Shown: positions 60,701 to 64,000 of the stretch, piece after piece
Layout of the letters: the number at the start of each line of letters is the position of its first letter
Position numbering within the stretch: position 1 is the first letter of the stretch
Source: Motacilla alba alba
Taxonomy: Eukaryota > Chordata > Aves > Passeriformes > Motacillidae
Assembly: GCF_015832195.1 (NCBI RefSeq)
Contig: NC_052018.1
Location: forward strand, 33,508,115-33,572,114
DNA length: 64,000 nucleotides
Reading direction: 5' to 3'
Program-made: the position numbers and the translations under genes
Notes under the pieces: generated by a model
Seen by the model: only the letters and a program-made list of their open reading frames with translations
Told to the model about the DNA's origin: nothing
Databases searched by the model: none

Positions 60701-63700
60701 GTAAGTGAGAAATTGCGAGTGACTTCAAGAAAGATCCTCTTCCCTCAACAATTACAAAAGATCACCATGACTGCTAGCATGAATACATACAGGAATATTT
60801 TGCAGTAGAAATTTTCTTACAATTGTTCTTCAAAAATGTGGTAAAAGAGATTTCTGATTTACCAGCCTTAGATTACTCCTTAAATAACATCAGTTAATAG
60901 GTAAGCATGAGGGATGTCTGGATTAAATTATGATTAAACTTTCCATTTATGAATTCAAAGTCAATATGCATGTTGCAACTTTATTTTCCTTAAGGCAATG
61001 AAACTACCCATTGCAGACATGATAGAAAAACTCCCCAAATTTCTTGACTGGGAAAAAGCTTTGAGAATAACAGAAACTAGTCGTGAAAAATATTAATTGC
61101 ACCTGTTTCCTATCCCAACAAGAATATTTTCTAATGTTTTTCAAGTTTAATAGGATTTGTCGCAGGCACTGAAGCACGCACAGGATTCTTCTATTGTCTA
61201 ACACATTTCATTATCAGGATGTTTTACCTGTTCTAAACTCTCTGTCTTCGTTTCACCCCATTTCTCCTATTAAACACTATTTCCAGACACACACAAGAAA
61301 GTGTTTAGTGTGCAAGTGATTAAACAGGAGAGGAGCCAAAAATACCAATAATAGACAGTAAAATCTATCCTACTACTTTCTCATTTTCTAAGGTGCTCTT
61401 AGTCCTAACACTTAATTGCAGCTGAAATTTAGACAGACCCACATTTCAAACCTCAGGCAGGTAGAGAGCAGTCGGATTAACAGCTCATTACCAAATCCTT
61501 CATGTTGGAATAAATCCAATAAGATGTGCTAAGGAGTTGTTATGAATTCTTAAAACCCTTTCTCCCTGGATAATTATGCACAATCATTGGAACATCACTG
61601 CTGGCATTCTCAATAGCTCACAATTATGCCAAAGTAAAACTGTTTAATATTTGTCAACATTTTTCTCTTTCATCTTTTAATTTCTCTTCATTTTTTTTTC
61701 TCATAAATATTTGGTGTGATGGAAGCCACATAATTAGTGCTGAAAGCAACGGTTTAAATCGAAGTGTAGTTCTATTATTAACATAAGCATATGTTTCAAA
61801 TGGGTAATAACTAACTGCATATTATTTTATCATGTTTCTTTATGGAACTCGAATCCTGAAAAAAGATGACTTGTATATTGTCTTATGAAGACCATTTAAA
61901 ATATCTTTTTGCCTCATTATAGTGATTTTCAGAACATGTATCATTCTGTCTTACACTGCAATTAGATTCTGATGTTTAATTTTTATTTTTGAGCCTACAA
62001 AGGAAAGGACTCTTTATAATAATCTTGACACTTTTACTATAAACTAATGCAAATTAGGGATTTTTTGATGACAGATCTAAGTAACTGTCCTTGATTTAAA
62101 AAAAAATTGTGTGAACTTTCAAAAATATTTTTTTAGTACTTTAAGCATATTTTCTGTCTTGAAGCTCTGTGAAAGAAAGGAAATTAATGTATTCATTCTG
62201 ATTTATTTCAGTTTGAAGATAGTTCGTCCATCATGCTGTTAGGAATTTTAGAAAGTACTTCAAACCATTTTACTTTTAGGGAAGCAAATAGAAGTAGATG
62301 TTGAATGATCTGCTAAAGTACATGCTAATATATGCAATTTGCTCTGTCATGTGAAATTTGGCTCAGGCAATCAACTTCAAGATTTTTAACCACAGGTATT
62401 TTAAATAGAAACCTGAATATTAATAACAAAAAATCCTAGAGAAAGGTATATTTTTAATTCAAATTTGTACTACAAAACATTTTTTTCTTAATTTTACTGA
62501 AAATTCAAAGTTTTAATTACCTCCTCATATCACATTTTCTTGCCTCAGTACCCAGGCCAATTATTCACACAAATTTATTTCAGAAATGTTGTGAGGGATC
62601 ATCCAGATGTCCAGCTATGACAAGATAAAACTACAAATCAATGACCTTGATTTTTCTCAAGGAACATGTGGTAAAAACTTGAAGGAAAATCATAGGAAAT
62701 AGCAGACTTAGAGAAATTGTACTAGGCTAGTTTTTCTCTTTTTAATGTCTGAGCCATAGGTCCTGCTTTAGGCATAATTCCTAGGAAAACCAGACTGCTG
62801 TAATATCCATAACTGCCTGAAACAGATGTTGAATGCACTTTTCTCCTCTCCCATTCATACAGATGGAATGTGCATGCTTATGCTCCAGCATACTTGTGAA
62901 GGGAGCAGACAGATCTGTCAGGAGACTCTCACTATGGAGCATCACAGAAAGCATCTCCTTTCCTGTACAGACAAAGGCCCCAAGAAGTGGCAGGACTTTA
63001 TCATGTGTGCATGAATCATGTGCTATTCTTTAACACAAACATGCTCCTGAAGGGAAGTGTGTGCATATCTAAGGTGATAATACTTAAAATAAGGAAGCAG
63101 AATTTGAAGGTAAAAGCATCTGTCAGCTTCAGACTAACAGCACATCTTTCTACTCTAAACGTCCTTTATTGCAAAAGAAATGTAGAGGTTATAGAGGCAT
63201 TTCATCTCAGGATTTTTAATTCCCTAAATCCTCTAGGATTACACCTAGAGGAATAATACTTACTTGATTTCTTCAAGTAATATGAGGAGACACAGACCTG
63301 TGCAAAGAGTGATTCCTTACCCCTACCTCAGTCACCTTTCTAGGGCATCACCTTGGGATGAGATAAAATAGATTTCCATTTTTTTACACTGTCTGCAAAA
63401 AAGAATCTGCTGACCACATGAGATTTCAATCATCAACTTTTAGACAATAAATTGATTCTAACCATTACTGTGGCTTTGAAGCATCTGGGTGCCTGTGTCT
63501 TCTCTCACTGCCCTACAAATCCCACATCTCCAGACTTTTCATTAAGCCGCAAGAGAGTTGATGCACACTTTTCAAACTCTCTTCAACACAGGCTGCTTTA
63601 TTTATCCTTGCTAAACCTATCACCAAGTTCCAGGTCATACTGTCAGATACACCACATGGCAAAGACACCTCCTAAAGCATCAGGTGAAGAACAGGGGAAT

Positions 63701-64000
63701 GGATTATGTAAAGTTTTGTGGCAAAAAAGTAAATCTGCCCGTAAAAGACCAGATGCTTTCCTAGGTCCTAGGCAAGAAGAGATAAAGAATTTTAGAGAAG
63801 TTGTGTACTGTCCCAAACCTCCATGTCTTCAGCTTCAGATGATGTAATTAACCCATGTGCATGGCAACATGTACATGGTAATTGCACCCACTCAAAAAAG
63901 CCCAGAGCAAGAACAGTTCCCAAAAACATGACTGCAGCACAACAGGTATGAGTGTGAAGCACATGGATACACGCTGCCTCCTTGTGTGACAGCACACCCA
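60701..64000. other. Unique AT-rich non-coding sequence
   Basis: No dispersed repeat is recognised, so this is one of the cleaner stretches. The 131-codon plus-strand frame at 63452-63847 has no recognisable domain. An 8-bp inverted repeat (TAAACACT at 61271-61278 with AGTGTTTA at 61300-61307) is chance-level. Confidence 0.55.

Noticed and set aside
63452..63847. 131-codon plus-strand frame near the window end
   Set aside because: No recognisable domain and low coding character; could be reconsidered if a homologue is found.
1..64000. CRISPR arrays, bacterial operons, rRNA or tRNA genes, and a new multi-gene system
   Set aside because: The sequence is vertebrate non-coding DNA; no regularly spaced repeats with unique spacers, no gene clusters and no structural RNA genes were seen.

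Overview
The window looks like bird nuclear DNA, most probably from a songbird. The base composition is AT-rich (about 60% A+T by eye) and CpG-poor. The dispersed repeats are avian: two CR1 LINE 3' fragments and five long terminal repeats (LTRs) of endogenous retroviruses that resemble LTR families common in passerines. Family assignments rest on remembered consensus features, not on a search.

No complete protein-coding gene is visible. Nearly all open frames of 60-190 codons look like chance, lie inside repeats or come from simple-sequence arrays. This is what a large intron or a gene-poor intergenic region of a vertebrate looks like. The best coding candidate is a short terminal exon on the minus strand (30316-30435). 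It encodes 39 residues plus a stop, has a splice acceptor, codon-position GC bias like bird coding sequence, and an AATAAA about 180 bases past the stop. Three further segments on the plus strand (6961-7072, 7342-7461, 60590-60700) have good splice-site pairs but weak or no coding signal; they could be non-coding RNA exons or pseudo-exons.

Layout: 1-480 is a GC-richer patch with a 27-bp tandem duplication. 480-18650 is mostly unique AT-rich sequence with one long hairpin near 4.2 kb and the candidate exon pair near 7 kb. 18650-39160 holds four LTRs (18.7-19.1, 25.8-26.7, 36.5-37.1 inverted, 38.8-39.2 kb), one CR1 (34.5 kb, minus), CA/TG and AAAAC arrays, the minus-strand candidate exon (30.3 kb) and a perfect steroid-receptor palindrome (37.28 kb). 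39.2-45 kb is unique sequence ending in an AAC array. 45.0-45.5 kb is a fifth LTR with a perfect 13-bp inverted repeat. 46.1-46.4 kb is a private tandem duplication. 49-59.3 kb carries most of the simple repeats (TTTTA, TG, poly-C, poly-T, CCCTT, AAGGG), a 23-bp-stem hairpin at 54.24 kb and a longer CR1 at 57.1-57.9 kb. 59.3-64 kb is unique AT-rich sequence.

I found no prokaryotic-style system, CRISPR array, rRNA or tRNA, and nothing that supports a new multi-gene system. The items most worth checking are the hairpin at 54236-54297, the candidate exon at 30316-30435, the steroid response element at 37277-37291 and the G-quadruplex-forming AAGGG array at 59110-59282.
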